Position numbers and translations under genes: made by a program. The notes below the pieces were generated by a model that saw only the letters and a program-made list of their open reading frames with translations, searched no databases and had not been told where the DNA came from. 64,000 nt of DNA. Origin: Trichopria drosophilae. Its lineage: Eukaryota; Arthropoda; Insecta; Hymenoptera; Diapriidae. Position 1 is the first letter of the stretch, and every line of letters starts with the position of its first letter. The stretch lies in NCBI GenBank assembly GCA_030407085.1, contig CM059583.1, forward strand, positions 81,120,001 through 81,184,000. Direction: 5' to 3'. Of this stretch, positions 1 to 10,399 are shown in pieces.

Positions 1-2
1 GC

Positions 3-920
3 ATCAATAGTTCAATAAAAGCAAATAAATTAGACATTGATCAGGAGCTGTCAGTAACGGACATGAATTTAGTTTACTTCGATTTAGAAACTACAGGGCT
101 AGCAGCCACTACTCATATTTTACAAATTGCTGCAATATGCAATGATAAAAGTTTCAATGTTTACATTAAATCGAACCAAACTATTCAATCTGCTGCTAGT
201 AAAGTAACTGGTTTGACAGAAATGCATGGTGTTTTGTAGCTTCACGGCCAAGAAGTGACAACTATTTCGATAAAAAAGGCATTAGAATTTTTGGAACAAT
301 TTTTATCTTCTCTTTCGACCTCAAAGTGTATTTTAGTTGCGCATAATGCGAGTTTCGATACGCCTCGTTTATTAAGAGCAATTATCAATAATAACATGAC
401 GGACAACTTTAAAATAATTCATGGATTTTCTGATTCTTTAAAAATTTTCAAAAAACAGTTTCCTGAACGGAAAGGTCCGAATATGTTTAAATTACAGACA
501 CTAGTAGTAGACTACTTGAAAACGCAAAATTCTTCAAACTTCCATGATGCACTATTTGATGTAACTATCTTACAAACTCTTTTACGTACCTTAAATTTGG
601 AGCAAAACGTTTTCGAAATTGTCAAGCCTTTTTACAAATGTCACAACGACATTATCGAGTCAAATAAAAGTAAATATGGCCTACAGTTTTTAACAGAACT
701 TAAACCAGTGGTGTCCACAATGATTTTAAAAAGACTGTCTCTGAATGATATAACATTCTCGTCTATTATGGAGAGGTACGAAAAAGATGGAGAAAATGCA
801 GTCATAAAACTATTCAGTAATACGTTACATGATGAAAAAGCAAGAATTACTAAAGATAAGCGAATGGTACTAAAAGTTGTCGAATTTCTAAGAAATTACT
901 CTGTAAACAAAAAGTTGTGA
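3..920 (+). pseudogene. DEDDh 3'-5' exonuclease-domain gene, partial at window edge, one in-frame stop
   Basis: One reading frame is open from the first bases of the window to a TGA at 918-920, except for a TAG at 237-239. It carries the DnaQ/RNase-T-like exonuclease motifs in order: FDLETTG (first Asp and Glu) near 78-98, HNASFD (second Asp) near 341-358, and FHDALFDV (His and last Asp) near 541-560. Such domains remove 3' nucleotides from DNA or RNA; the 'SAASKVTGLTEMHG' spacer resembles the PML-like/TREX-like metazoan branch. The frame runs off the left edge, so the true start is not visible. Because all catalytic residues survive and only one stop interrupts a 305-codon frame, this is a recent pseudogene, a read-through, or a sequencing error. 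After residue 150 I see only an unrecognised alpha-helical-looking tail. It may be a host gene or a TE-captured exonuclease; the context favours the latter weakly. Confidence 0.72.
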
Positions 921-2430
921 TTGAAAAAAATATTAAATATGCGAATAGATCATAGACAAATCTATGAATTTACATAATATTTATAGATGTTCAGAAAAAA
1001 TACGATTTAACTAAAGATTATAAATTTGAAAAAATTTAAATGTATATGTACGAATTTATCAATATAAAGGCATATAGTTGTTAGTTATTATTTAAAAATA
1101 TCCAAAGATTAAGAAAGAAAAATATATGTACATGTATTTACATTTTAATGTAATAAAGTGCGTCATATTTATTTAAAGATGCCTACGTGAAGAAGTCAAT
1201 GTGTATTATAACGGTTAAAAATTGTTCTTGTTCTTCTCTTATTCTATTTTCTGTTGTTATTCTCATAATGTTGTAAATATAAATGTTTGGCAACGTTCCC
1301 AGGCGATGTTGAAATAATTAAAGGTAGGCGAGACGGATTTTGTCTCAATTTACTACTTATGTGCCCATGTTTATATTCTAATATTCTGCAGTTGCATATC
1401 CATAAAATAATAGCAGATATACATAAAAGAAAGATACTTATACGTATTATACTATTGAAAGGTTTGTAGTCGACAAATAAGACAAACAATACAATTGAAA
1501 TTTTTCACTTTTCAACCACAAGTTTATTTTTGATAGCTGAGAAGGGATTCAAATATTATGAAGGCAGCTCAAAAAACAAATAAATAAAAAAAATTCCTGA
1601 ATTCAAATATATACAATTTAATTAGTATGAAAAGCCATGAATTTCTAGGCAACAAAGTCAAGATATGAGAGAGCAAACCGAATATAAAATTTTTATTCAG
1701 CAACCCAAAAACAGGATCAAAAACACACTCTTATCGATTTCAACACGAATTTAATTTTCTTATGTTGTATTTAAATTAAAACTTGAAATAAAAACATGAT
1801 ATTAGAAAATTGAACGAAATGAGGTTACAGACTTTACACCTCAATAACCTCAATTTATTTATTTGCTTCACTGTCGGTTCCGTTGTCCTGTTACATACTT
1901 CAATGTATTAATAAATAAGTACAGTTTTATAATTATTATTAAAAAAATTAACAATAAACAAGTCCGATTACATGCATCTGTTACACAAAAACTATGTGTC
2001 TTGGTAGATGTGGTAGCACTGGTCTTGGCTCAGCTGCGAACGAATGCGACGTTGCCACTGCTTCCCGCGCCTTGATAGTTCCGATCGAAAAAGCCGTTCA
2101 TTGCATACTTTGCACAAGGATATTTCAAAATCTAATATTGAATGCCCTATAGGATTTGTGTTCGTTTTATTTCTTATAGTTTTCCGCATGACATACTAGT
2201 TTTTCAAAAAAATCTATAGACAATTTTTTCCGCAATCCAAGAAAATAGCCGTTTTTCATGGCCTCGGTATGGGGAACATATGTAAAAATCAGAAACTTTG
2301 AAGCTGAAGATCTCAAAATCTGATATTGATTCGATACCTCAACTTTCGCCCACATATAAAGTACACTTAAAATAATCTTTTCGCGAAGTTTCGAGAAAAT
2401 CTGTAGAAAATCGATTTTGGCAGGAACGTC
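921..2430. other. AT-rich spacer, no gene seen
   Basis: This stretch holds only short ORFs of 60-80 codons without recognisable motifs. The part from about 2090 to 2430 has the style of hymenopteran dispersed repeats (phrases such as 'cgcgaagtttcgagaaaatctg') but I cannot assign it to a family. Confidence 0.5.
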
Positions 2431-2439
2431 CTTAAACGC

Positions 2440-2950
2440 TGATTTACGTGACTTTTGACTTTATGGGGTTTACATGGGTACGTTCCATGGGTACGTTCCA
2501 TGGGTTTTAAATTTTATTAATTACGATCATAATTCGTCTTTTGCATCTCTCTAACGATATCATAAATAAAAAAAAGAGCGTCAGAAAAGTTACGGCAGTA
2601 AAGCGCTAATTTACGTCAATTTTCACCTTATGGGGGTTATATGGATACGTTCCATGGGTTTTAAATTTTTGTAAATACGATCATAATTCGTCTTTTGCAT
2701 CTCTGTAATTATATCATCAATAAAAAAAAGGGCCTAAAAAAAATTACGGCAGTTAAGCGCTAATTTACGCGATTTTTGACCTTATGGGGGTTATATGGGT
2801 ACGTTCCATGGGTTTTAAATTTGTTTAAATACGATCATAATTCGTCTTTTGCATCTCTCTAATAATATCATCAATAAAAAAAAGAGCCTCAAAACAATAA
2901 CGGTACTTAAACGCTGATTTACTTGAATTTTGACCTAATGGGGGTGATAT
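2440..2950. repeat. 154-bp tandem repeat, about 3.3 copies
   Basis: The core 'tacgatcataattcgtctt' begins at 2522, 2676 and 2830, giving a strict 154-bp period. Each unit also contains 'gtacgttccatgggttttaa', 'atcaataaaaaaaagagc' and 'aagcgctaatttacg'. The first unit has an extra internal copy of 'gggtacgttccat' (about 2475-2500). The array ends just before the transposase-like pseudogene. Confidence 0.9.
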
Positions 2951-3117
2951 GTGGACATTTCAGAGGGAGGGACACCTTGTAAGGCTGATTTTGTAATTTT
3001 AGCACTCCCTGGTACATACCAGATAAAAAAAATAATATATACAAACAAAAAATATTTTGAAAATCGCTCGTTCGAGCACTCAAAACTTCAACATCATGCC
3101 GTTGGTCAATTAGATAC

Positions 3118-3318
3118 TTGCAACGTAATTTTAATATTTCTTACAGAATGGCTCGAAAGACCACGGAACTTCAAGATGATCGGGGATTTGGTTCATCTCC
3201 TGATCCGAGACCTTCTCGAACACTTACACAATCTGCAATTTCGGCTGTTATTGAATTTTATAACAGCGATGAAATTTGCGCACGATGCCTGGCAAAAACG
3301 ATTATCTAATTGTGCGAG
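3118..3318 (+). pseudogene. Transposase-like protein of unnamed family, N-terminal part before an insertion
   Basis: The frame starting at 3118 encodes an HTH-like N-terminal region: an 'RKTTEL' helix, a Pro-rich 'SPDPRPSRTL' linker, then 'AISAVIEFYNSDEI'. A one-base slip then moves the frame to 'TMPGKNDYLIVRD', which crosses directly into the sequence after the retrotransposon insertion at 3319-4567. The order resembles a multi-copy metazoan protein family I remember from cnidarian and insect genomes as uncharacterised proteins; I cannot give it a name. It is repeat-associated and probably a DNA-transposon transposase. It is broken by the slip and by the insertion. Confidence 0.55.
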
Positions 3319-4388
3319 CTGGCAGAGGAAGAGGAAGCATTAAGAGACATGATACGGGGAGTAAAAAGATATATGGAAGGAAAAAAGCTCGAATTGAGTG
3401 TGGAGAAATAAAAAATGATGGTTTTTAAAAATAAGGGAGGGGGGAGAAGGAAAGATTTTGGTGGTGGGGAAGAGAAAGAATAGAGGAAGTGAAGGAATAC
3501 AAATATTTAGGGTATGTGGTAACTAGGCATGGAGAGGAAAAAGAACATGTGAGAGAAGGGGTGAGAAAAGCTAGAGTGGCAATGGGATGGGTATGGAGCT
3601 ACGGAGCGAGGAAATTTAAAGGGGATGTAAGGTGGAGTCTAAAACTGTTTGACAGTGTAATAAAAGCAATTTTATTTTATGAAATGGAGATGTGGGGATA
3701 CAAAGAATGGAAGGAGGTGGAAGGGCTGCAAGAAAAATACCTCAAGTGGATTTTAGGGGTGGAAAGAGTAACACCGGGGTATATAGTGAGAGAAGAGTTG
3801 AAAAGAAATAAATTGAGGGTGGAAATGGGATGGAGGGCGGGAAGGTTTGAGGAAAAACTGGGGAAAGGAGGAGGAGGAGGGGAGTTCGGGTTGAAATGCA
3901 TGTTGGAGAAAAGGAAGGATGAGTGAATGGACGAGAGAGAGTGTTGAGAGAGGAATTATTTATGGAGAGGAGGTATGAGTGAGGAAGCTTTGAATGAATG
4001 GGGAGAGAATAAATGGGAGCGTTTGAGGGAAAGAGATATAGAAGTGGATGAACAAGAGAGAGGGGAGAAAGTGAGAGCGTCTAGGTCATGTGTGAGTTAT
4101 GTAAGGGTGAGTTGGGTACCAACGTATGTACGAATCTGTAAGAGAAATGAAGGGAAAAGATTGGTGAGAATAGCGAGGTGGAGATGCGGGAACGAGGAGA
4201 GGGGGAATAGGTATTGGATGGAGGAGGACGAGAGAAAGTGCAGATTGTGCGAGAGGGGGAGAGAGAATGTCGAACATTTAAGAAACAACTGCGAGTACGT
4301 GAGGGAGAAAGGAGAAAGAGGTATGGATGTATTATATGAGGATGGTAGGGGAATTGGATGGATGGAGATGATAGAGCTAGTAAGAAGG

Positions 4389-4433
<45 letters not shown>

Positions 4434-4567
4434 AATGATTAAGTAATTGATATGTTTGTTTTATTCATGTGTTGTGTAACCGCGGTAAATGTAATGCGGA
4501 ATCAAGTTTTGTATAAAGGAAGTCCTATGTAAGCACATAATTGTGAAGGCATAATAAATATCTAATA
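3319..4567 (+). mobile_element. 5'-truncated non-LTR retrotransposon with 16-bp TSD
   Basis: The 16-bp string 'tatctaattgtgcgag' occurs at 3303-3318 and again at 4568-4583, flanking the insertion exactly where the host frame is interrupted. Inside is only the distal part of a reverse transcriptase: the thumb-type 'EVKEYKYLGYVVT' (from 3487), 'SYGARKFKG', 'YLKWILGVERVTPGYIVREE' (to about 3800), and a C-terminal Cys/His knuckle 'CRLCERGRENVEHL' (about 4240-4280). Stops lie between the 3489-3926 and 3975-4442 frames. Base use is strikingly purine-rich (GGA/GAG/AAA). An AATAAA lies at 4553-4558 near the 3' end. The thumb and knuckle place it among APE-type non-LTR elements; I cannot fix the clade. 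Confidence 0.85.
4391..4431. repeat. (GA)n microsatellite
   Basis: About 20 GA dinucleotides extend the C-terminus of the retrotransposon frame into an Arg-Glu repeat before the stop at 4440. Confidence 0.9.
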
Positions 4568-4582
4568 TATCTAATTGTGCGA

Positions 4583-5717
4583 GATGCAGAAGGAAAAAGA
4601 GATCACGTTCAAAAGCGACTAATATTGTGCAGCCTTGAAGAGGCCTATGCTCAATTTAAATCTGAAAATCCTGAGGTAAAAGTTGGATTCACAAAATTTG
4701 CAGAATTGCGGCCGAAGCACTGCATTTTAGTCGGTCCATCTGGTACCTATACAGTTTGCGTATGTAAAGAGCGTCAAAACGTAAAATTAATGCTTGCTGG
4801 ATTTAATTCAATAAGTCGATCGTACAAAACCACGTATCAGGATTTCCTATTAAAAATGGTTTGTAAAACTCCAAGTCCAGATTGTCACCTTATTGAATGT
4901 GGTCATTGCCCAAATGTCGACTCAGTCACTAAAGAAATCGAACATTTGTTCGATGAGAATTTTGTAGAAAATGTAACATATAGCAGATGGACACGTATAG
5001 ATCGATGTTCGTTAGAAAAAAACACGAAAACAAGCGAAGAATTTGTTACACATTTGAAGGAATCACTCGAAAGACTGAAAATACATGATTTCATCGCAAA
5101 GGAACGGAGGGGATACATGCAATGTCGCAAAAGTAATTTAAAAGATGGAGAGTTTTTAATCCTTGGTGAGATTGAGGAAAATTACGGGTTTGTCGTACAA
5201 GACGAGATTCAAAGTTTCCACTGGAACAATAATCAGGCGACAATTCATCCTAATGTTGTTTATTACCGTGATGGAAATGAGATAAAACATTTAAGCGTTG
5301 TAATAATTTCTGAGGATTTGAACAACAATACGGTCACTGTTCATCTGTTCCAATATTACGAATTTAAAAGAAAAATTTGGAATTGCAAGAGTTAAAACAT
5401 TAATTTATTTTTCTGATGGTGCATCTGCACAACATAAAAACAAGAGCAATTTTATAAATTTGACACATCATTTACAAGATTTTAAAATTGAAGCGTCACT
5501 TTTTTGGAAAGGCCCATGTGATGGTGTGGGAGGCACAGTGAAACCCCTTGCTGCTCGTTCAAGTCTGCAACGAACCACGACTGGGTATATCATAACTCTC
5601 AAAGACTTGTATGAATGGGCTCCCGCAACATTAAAAACTATAACTTTCGTCTTTTGCACTACTGCAGAACATGACGATACGAAAAAAAGCTGCAGTCTCG
5701 ACTACAATCAGCAATAA
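4583..5717 (+). pseudogene. Transposase-like protein of unnamed family, main part after the insertion
   Basis: This is the continuation of the gene begun near 3118. The 4577-5395 frame holds 'KRLILCSLEEAYAQFK', 'VGFTKFAELRPKHCILVG', a Cys-rich stretch 'VCVCKERQNVKLM', and several CxxC/HC positions (CHLIECGHC). A one-base slip near 5388 moves to the frame ending at 5717, which carries 'IYFSDGASAQHKNKSNFINL', 'FWKGPCDGVGGTVK' and 'AARSSLQ'. The SDG...QHKN...NFxNL and GPCDGVGGTVK blocks are the most conserved parts of the family as I recall it, and the SDG aspartate is a plausible catalytic residue, which is inference. A decayed tail follows. One insertion and two slips make it a pseudogene. Confidence 0.6.
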
Positions 5718-6945
5718 CGTTGCAAGGTACCCGACAATTTCCCGCTTTTTTACCAGTATCTGCAAAACAAATAAAAAGCAAAATTTTTTCCCGATCAGAA
5801 TGCGCATTAACGTGGAAAATTATCCGTGACGCATAAATATACTTTCTAATATATTATTTTCATTTCTTATTTAAATCTAAAAAAGACAAAAAGAAAATAA
5901 TAACACAGAAAAATAAAAAAAAAAATAAAAAAAAGGATCTCGAAAGTCGTTCACCTCCACGTGGTGAGAATTGGACAACGTTGCCAATTATGTTAAAATT
6001 GTACACAATAATGAATTGAATTTACCAATAACTTTTTTATTGACTCGCATGCTATACCGTTAAAAATCAGTACTTTCTACATCTTAAGTTTATTATCAAA
6101 CTCATGTTGTAAATTTACAAGTTCTGTATACATATTTCATTATTCCTGTAAGTTATACAAAGTCAAGAATGATGTTCCGTTTAGTTTTGGAGAAAATTAA
6201 TTTTAAGATTAAAATTTGGTTGAAAAGTTCTGAACGCGCTTGCCCCAGTATAGTCAGTGCGGCGAAGCAGAAAGCGACAGCTCCGCGCCGTGCGGATTAC
6301 GAAATAGCGCGCAACCCAGAAATTTAAGAATAATTTTCTCGAAAATATTAAAAATTCATCTTTCATCATTTTTTATACAATGAAGGAGGGTTTAAAGTAT
6401 ATGAAGATATTATTTTTACATTTTTCTATCGTGTCCCTGATAGTTAAAAAAATTATGACAAAATAAATTGTATAAAAATAAATACCGGATAATGATTTTT
6501 TTTGTATTGAAGAAATATTTATTGTAAACTGCAACTTTCCATCTACAACTTTTATTTGCAAAACTTTTCGATAAAACTAAATGGAAAAAAGTTATAAAGT
6601 TTATAAATAAAAAATCGAAAAAACTTGAGTTGCTTATAACTCGAAATCTTCAAAAGTAAAAAAAATATTTTGCATAATATTTCAGCTTACCAAGAACTAA
6701 CGTTAGCCAAAATTTGAACCACATCTGAGACTCGACTGATCTGCTTCACGCGAAATGCCTCATGTATGGACATGCGTAAACGTTGAAGCAACTGTTTGAA
6801 TCTGCTCGGTGTCGGTATTACAAAATATTCAAATATAGCCGATTTTCACGGTTCAGTCTCAACATATCGCCACCTTTGAAGGCCATGACAATAAAAAATA
6901 TAACAATTGCCTGGATAACATGGATAAAAAATAGTTGTTGCTACA
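5718..6945. other. Spacer with poly-A tracts, no gene seen
   Basis: Short A-rich runs at 5875-5940, then unassigned AT-rich sequence. Part of 6680-6945 could be the LTR of the BEL/Pao remnant that follows, but I cannot see the second LTR needed to confirm this. Confidence 0.4.
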
Positions 6946-6947
6946 GC

Positions 6948-7248
6948 TTAATCTAACGGTGAAACGCAGATCAGAGAAATGGGACGTTTGTTATTTCCTT
7001 TTATGGTTCGAACCATGACATTTCGCCCAATGCCATCATCACTATGGTGAATATCCTCAATTCGTCCTAAAGCCCACAACAGTTGTGGCATATTATCTTC
7101 CCGTACTATTACGAGTTGTCCGATTTTTATAACAGGCTCAGAAGTTTTTAATTTTGTTCGCCGTTGGAGATGATAAAAAATGCAAATATTCCGTCGACCA
7201 TCTTTGCCAAAATGGTTGCCTTAATTGTTCCACTCTTTTATCGCAAAT
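6948..7248 (-). pseudogene. BEL/Pao pol C-terminus remnant
   Basis: Read on the minus strand from 7248, the frame gives 'FWQRWSTEYL', then after a one-base slip 'LQRRTKLKTSEPVIKIG', 'LVIVREDNMPQLLWALGRI', 'GIGRNVMVRTIKG' and 'NNKRPISLICVSPL'. This is the hallmark C-terminal block after the BEL/Pao integrase (FWxRWxxEYL, then a GxLVxVxEDNxPxxxWxLGRI chromodomain-like segment). Only this end survives. The rest of the element is missing, replaced upstream on the minus strand by unrelated repeats and the copia remnant. Confidence 0.85.
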
Positions 7249-7513
7249 ATTCTGTCGCTATCTTGATAAACGTGTAGTGCCGATACATTTTTGTTATGTC
7301 AGCAGTGATAGCAGTTGGGTGAGTTCTAAACCGAAAAAGAATTGAAAATAAATCCTGCTGCAAAGTTGGCCCAACACTTAATGCATGAATTAACGAATAT
7401 GAAGACTTAGTTTTACATGGACCATCAAACACCACTCATAATTTCGTAGTATTGCTGTATTCCTTCAATGCGACATATAGTATCGTGGTTTCCCACTTAA
7501 AGGCTCTCGCAGG

Positions 7514-7735
7514 TTAAGAGGGGTCAATCGGCCCCCTAACGGATTTTGACCGGCATATCACCAAAAAGTTCGTTGTCCCAAGAAAAAAATTTGGTGAAAT
7601 TTTTAACTTCATCTCCCACGCCTTTTCGGAGATATTGCCGTATGAAGGATTTTTAAATTTTATTTTTTTTGCGAGAACTATCAAATACAATCTTATTGCA
7701 AAAATTTGAAAATTGGTAGTTTTTTAGATTTCGAA
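7514..7735. repeat. Left end of a TTAA/GAGGGG-type repeat (truncated)
   Basis: The sequence begins TTAAGAGGGG, the same first ten bases as the left end of the Mutator-like element at 37586, and continues with low-complexity 'tttggtgaaatttttaac' text. No matching right end is visible; the copia remnant follows at about 7735. It may be a nonautonomous relative of the TTAA-bounded elements elsewhere in this window. Confidence 0.35.
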
Positions 7736-8330
7736 CCGAACTTTTTACGAAAAATATCGGGAATAAGCGCATAACTATTACATCCGAATGTACGTAAATG
7801 GGATAAATCGGGTTTCATCCAGTCCATAATTCGAAAGGGGCAGCCGTATTTGATCGCGAACCTAATAATCTATTTAATACGTAAACTGCCGTATAGACGG
7901 CTTCGGCCCAAAGACGTATCGGTAAATCTTTCGCTAGGAGCATAGTTCGCGCGCTTTCGACTATAGTTCGCATTTCGCGTTCTGCACGACCGTTTTGCTC
8001 GGGCGTGTAGGGTGCTGACGTCGGAAGTTTAATACCTTTTGTTTCTAAGAAATTTGAAACGTCTTTGTTTATGTATTCCCTACCGCTCCATCATTCGATG
8101 ACTTTTTACGTACGTTCCGAATTTATTTTTCGTTTCGTTAATATATTTCTTTAAAACTTCGAAAACATCGCTTTTATGCTTAAGAAAAAATATTCTGCGA
8201 AAGCCGGATGTTTCGTCCTTGAATAGTAAAAAGAATCTCGCGCCACCGATAGATTCATTTTGCATACGACCGCAGACATCTGAAAAAATTACTGCACCCG
8301 GTGTGGTGCTTTTGTTTTTACTATTTTTCT
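7735..8330 (-). pseudogene. Copia integrase remnant
   Basis: On the minus strand the block reads 'SDVCGRMQNESIGGARFF', 'LLFKDETSGFRRIFFLK', 'VFEVLKKYINETKNKFG', then through several slips the 'APYTPEQNGRAER'-like region and 'MKPDLSHLRTFGCNSYA'. The copia integrase core and the downstream 'FGC.aY..iP' block are recognisable. The segment around the second catalytic Asp is scrambled (near 8090). This is the downstream part of the gag-protease unit at 8568-9500. No RT is present, so the element is truncated at 7735. Confidence 0.82.
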
Positions 8331-8567
8331 TAAACGACGTTTTCGATTGTTTCGATTAAAACTTTATCTTTTGAAAAGATACTCGCGCTATTTTGTTCAA
8401 AAACTAATGAGCATCCGTTGGACGTACATACGCCCGTAGACGACAATTTTATTTTAAGCGATGGTACAATACAAAGCATCATTTATTTTGCCTTCGATCC
8501 ATTTTTGATCAATTAAACGCTTGGTCAAAACTTTACCGTGACCGATTATTTTTACTTTCGCATCGCC

Positions 8568-8987
8568 TCAATAAAGATACTCTTCGTTCGAATTCGGCGT
8601 GAATTCCGCGAACCATTCGCGACGCCAAGAAATGTGGCGAGATGCGCCGCTATGAAGAAGCCATGTGTCGTTTTCGTCTATTTCGTCGAAATGATTACCG
8701 GTTAAAACATGTTCATTACCAATTTTAATATTTTCCCGAAATACGACAAAAGCATTCGTATTCGCGAAATTTTTTTGGTGTGATTTTTCGTCCGGAGATT
8801 TTTGCACATTTTTATCAAATTTCCGCGAATTCTTTTTAGCGAAACAAAGTTTTTCAAGATATCCGGCTTTCTTACAAAAATTACACGATAGATTTTTCTT
8901 ACGCTGTTGTCGGTTTGAAGAGCTGCTTCCGGTCCGAGAATTATTCCTATCTCGATCCTTGAAGATGGTCACTGCGGCGATCGTCAT
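8568..8987 (-). pseudogene. Copia gag zinc knuckle and protease start
   Basis: An open frame of 139 codons contains a Ser/Arg-rich linker, a CxxC knuckle 'CNFCKKAGYLEKLC' whose expected His is Leu, and the protease motif 'WLLHSGASRHIS'. In active copia proteases this is a DSG[AS] triad, so the catalytic Asp has become His. These two losses in one short frame mean the protein could neither bind its RNA normally nor process itself. It joins the gag frame just upstream on the minus strand through a slip. Confidence 0.85.
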
Positions 8988-9500
8988 TCAGGCTTCCTCT
9001 CGAAGGAGGCATTCTCGAAGATTCGCCAAAGTCTGGTTGTCGGGCGGCACGCGGTCCCACGCTGAAACAAAGGCGTTGTATTTCGCGGGCAAAGCGCTGA
9101 GTATTTTCGCCATTATCATGACATCAGAGACGTTTTCGTCGATGTCTGTCAATTGATTGGCGGTATTCTCAATTTTTGCTATATGTTGCGCAATCGAGTC
9201 GTTGAAAGACATTCGATATTCGTGGAATTTCGTTGTAAGTGCTGATTTGTTCGAGGCACGTTTCTGCTCGTGTATGCCCGATAGTTTTTTCCACATTTCA
9301 TGCGCGGTTGAACACGTCACCAAATATTCTAATTGAGAATATTCCATGGAGGACGAAAGCACGTACATTGATTTGGTATTTTTCTTTGTCCAAGCTTTGC
9401 GCTCGTTGAGAGTCCCCTTTGTCTTGGGTAAAGGGACGAAATTAAAATGGTTTTGTAGACGTGCATATCTTCATGCGTAATAGGTGCGACTAGCGCGAAT
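8988..9500 (-). pseudogene. Copia gag (UBN2-type) remnant
   Basis: Frame 9368-8988 carries the typical copia gag segment: 'TAHEMWKKLSGIHEQ', 'MSFNDSIAQHIAKIENTANQ', 'VMIMAKILSALPAKYNAFVSAWD' and a final 'LRECLLREEA'. Upstream, 'TKGTLNERKAWTKKN'-like sequence is readable through slips to about 9430. The order gag, knuckle, protease, integrase on the minus strand matches Ty1/copia and not Ty3/Gypsy. Neither LTR is identified. Confidence 0.85.
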
Positions 9501-9526
9501 ACGAACCGCATGAAAATCACGCTCAC

Positions 9527-10010
9527 CCGGAACTACGGCCTACTGGCCCACACATGCTGCAGGGGTACGGGAATTACATACCCAGCAGGCTGGGAGTGAT
9601 TGGGGGGCATTTAGGAACATTCGTTTCACTGAGCGTGAGTTCTATTTCTGGGTTCTTGTGAATCCTTCTTTAAACTTAATCGTTTTGAATGCTTCAATTA
9701 GGACTAACTCTTTAATTTTGAATGCTTCTTAATACTTGTAATATTAAGTCATAAAGTGACTGATTTTAATACTTCTAGCAGTATTTGTGGAAGTAGCTTT
9801 CAAACCTTGTCTATGCTTCGTCATCGAATCGTTTGCGAATGCTTCGTAATTCTTTTGGAAGCATATATGCGAATATATTCAATGCTCCTGGATTATTCAA
9901 TACCCTTTTGAGTACTTCTGGAGGCATTTGTGGGACTAATTTTAAAATGTTCTCAATGCTTCGTGATCGAGTCGTGTGATGCGAGCGCTTTTTTTGTCCT
10001 TCCTGAAGTA
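9527..10010. other. Spacer with recurring 'gaatgcttc' words
   Basis: No gene. 'gaatgcttc' or 'atgcttcgt' recurs several times here and again at 13550-13620, on the far side of the Mutator-like element, so the two flanks probably belonged to one older repeat. Confidence 0.4.
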
Positions 10011-10019
10011 TGAACATAT

Positions 10020-10278
10020 TTTAATTTTTCTTACTACAAAAAATTCGTCCATCTCTGGCCGTTTTCGAGATATTCGAGAATTTTGAAAATGTTCAGTTTG
10101 GCAAATTTTCAGAATCTGTTTACATGTATGCTTTAATCGACTCGAGAACATCCCCCCCTATCGACACACCCCCCAAAATTTTGTCAGATTTGGCGTATCT
10201 CTTGCCGTTTTCGAGATATTTGAGAATTTTGAAAACTTTCAGTTTTGCAAATTTTCAAAATTCGTTTGTATGTATGCA
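10020..10278. repeat. 146-bp tandem repeat (left part; continues at 13324)
   Basis: 'gccgttttcgagatatt' begins at 10058 and 10204, a 146-bp period. The second unit is cut by the TTAA-flanked transposon and resumes at 13324 ('tcgattcaatatcatcccccc'), matching the uncut unit 'tcgactcgagaacatccccccc' at about 10137-10157. A diverged single unit occurs at 54220-54330 and a weaker one near 53020. Confidence 0.85.
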
Positions 10279-10399
10279 TTAAGGGGAGAAAACTAAGTAA
10301 AATGATCAAAAAATCTAAATTTTTTTTATTTCATATTTCGAAAGTATAACATCTTGAGAGTATTCTGGCAAACGGAAAAACAGAAAGCAAAAAGCAAAA

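Noticed and set aside
1244..1489. Two opposite-strand ORFs of 60-81 codons
   Set aside because: No motif, no conserved block, overlapping each other; typical chance ORFs in AT-rich DNA.
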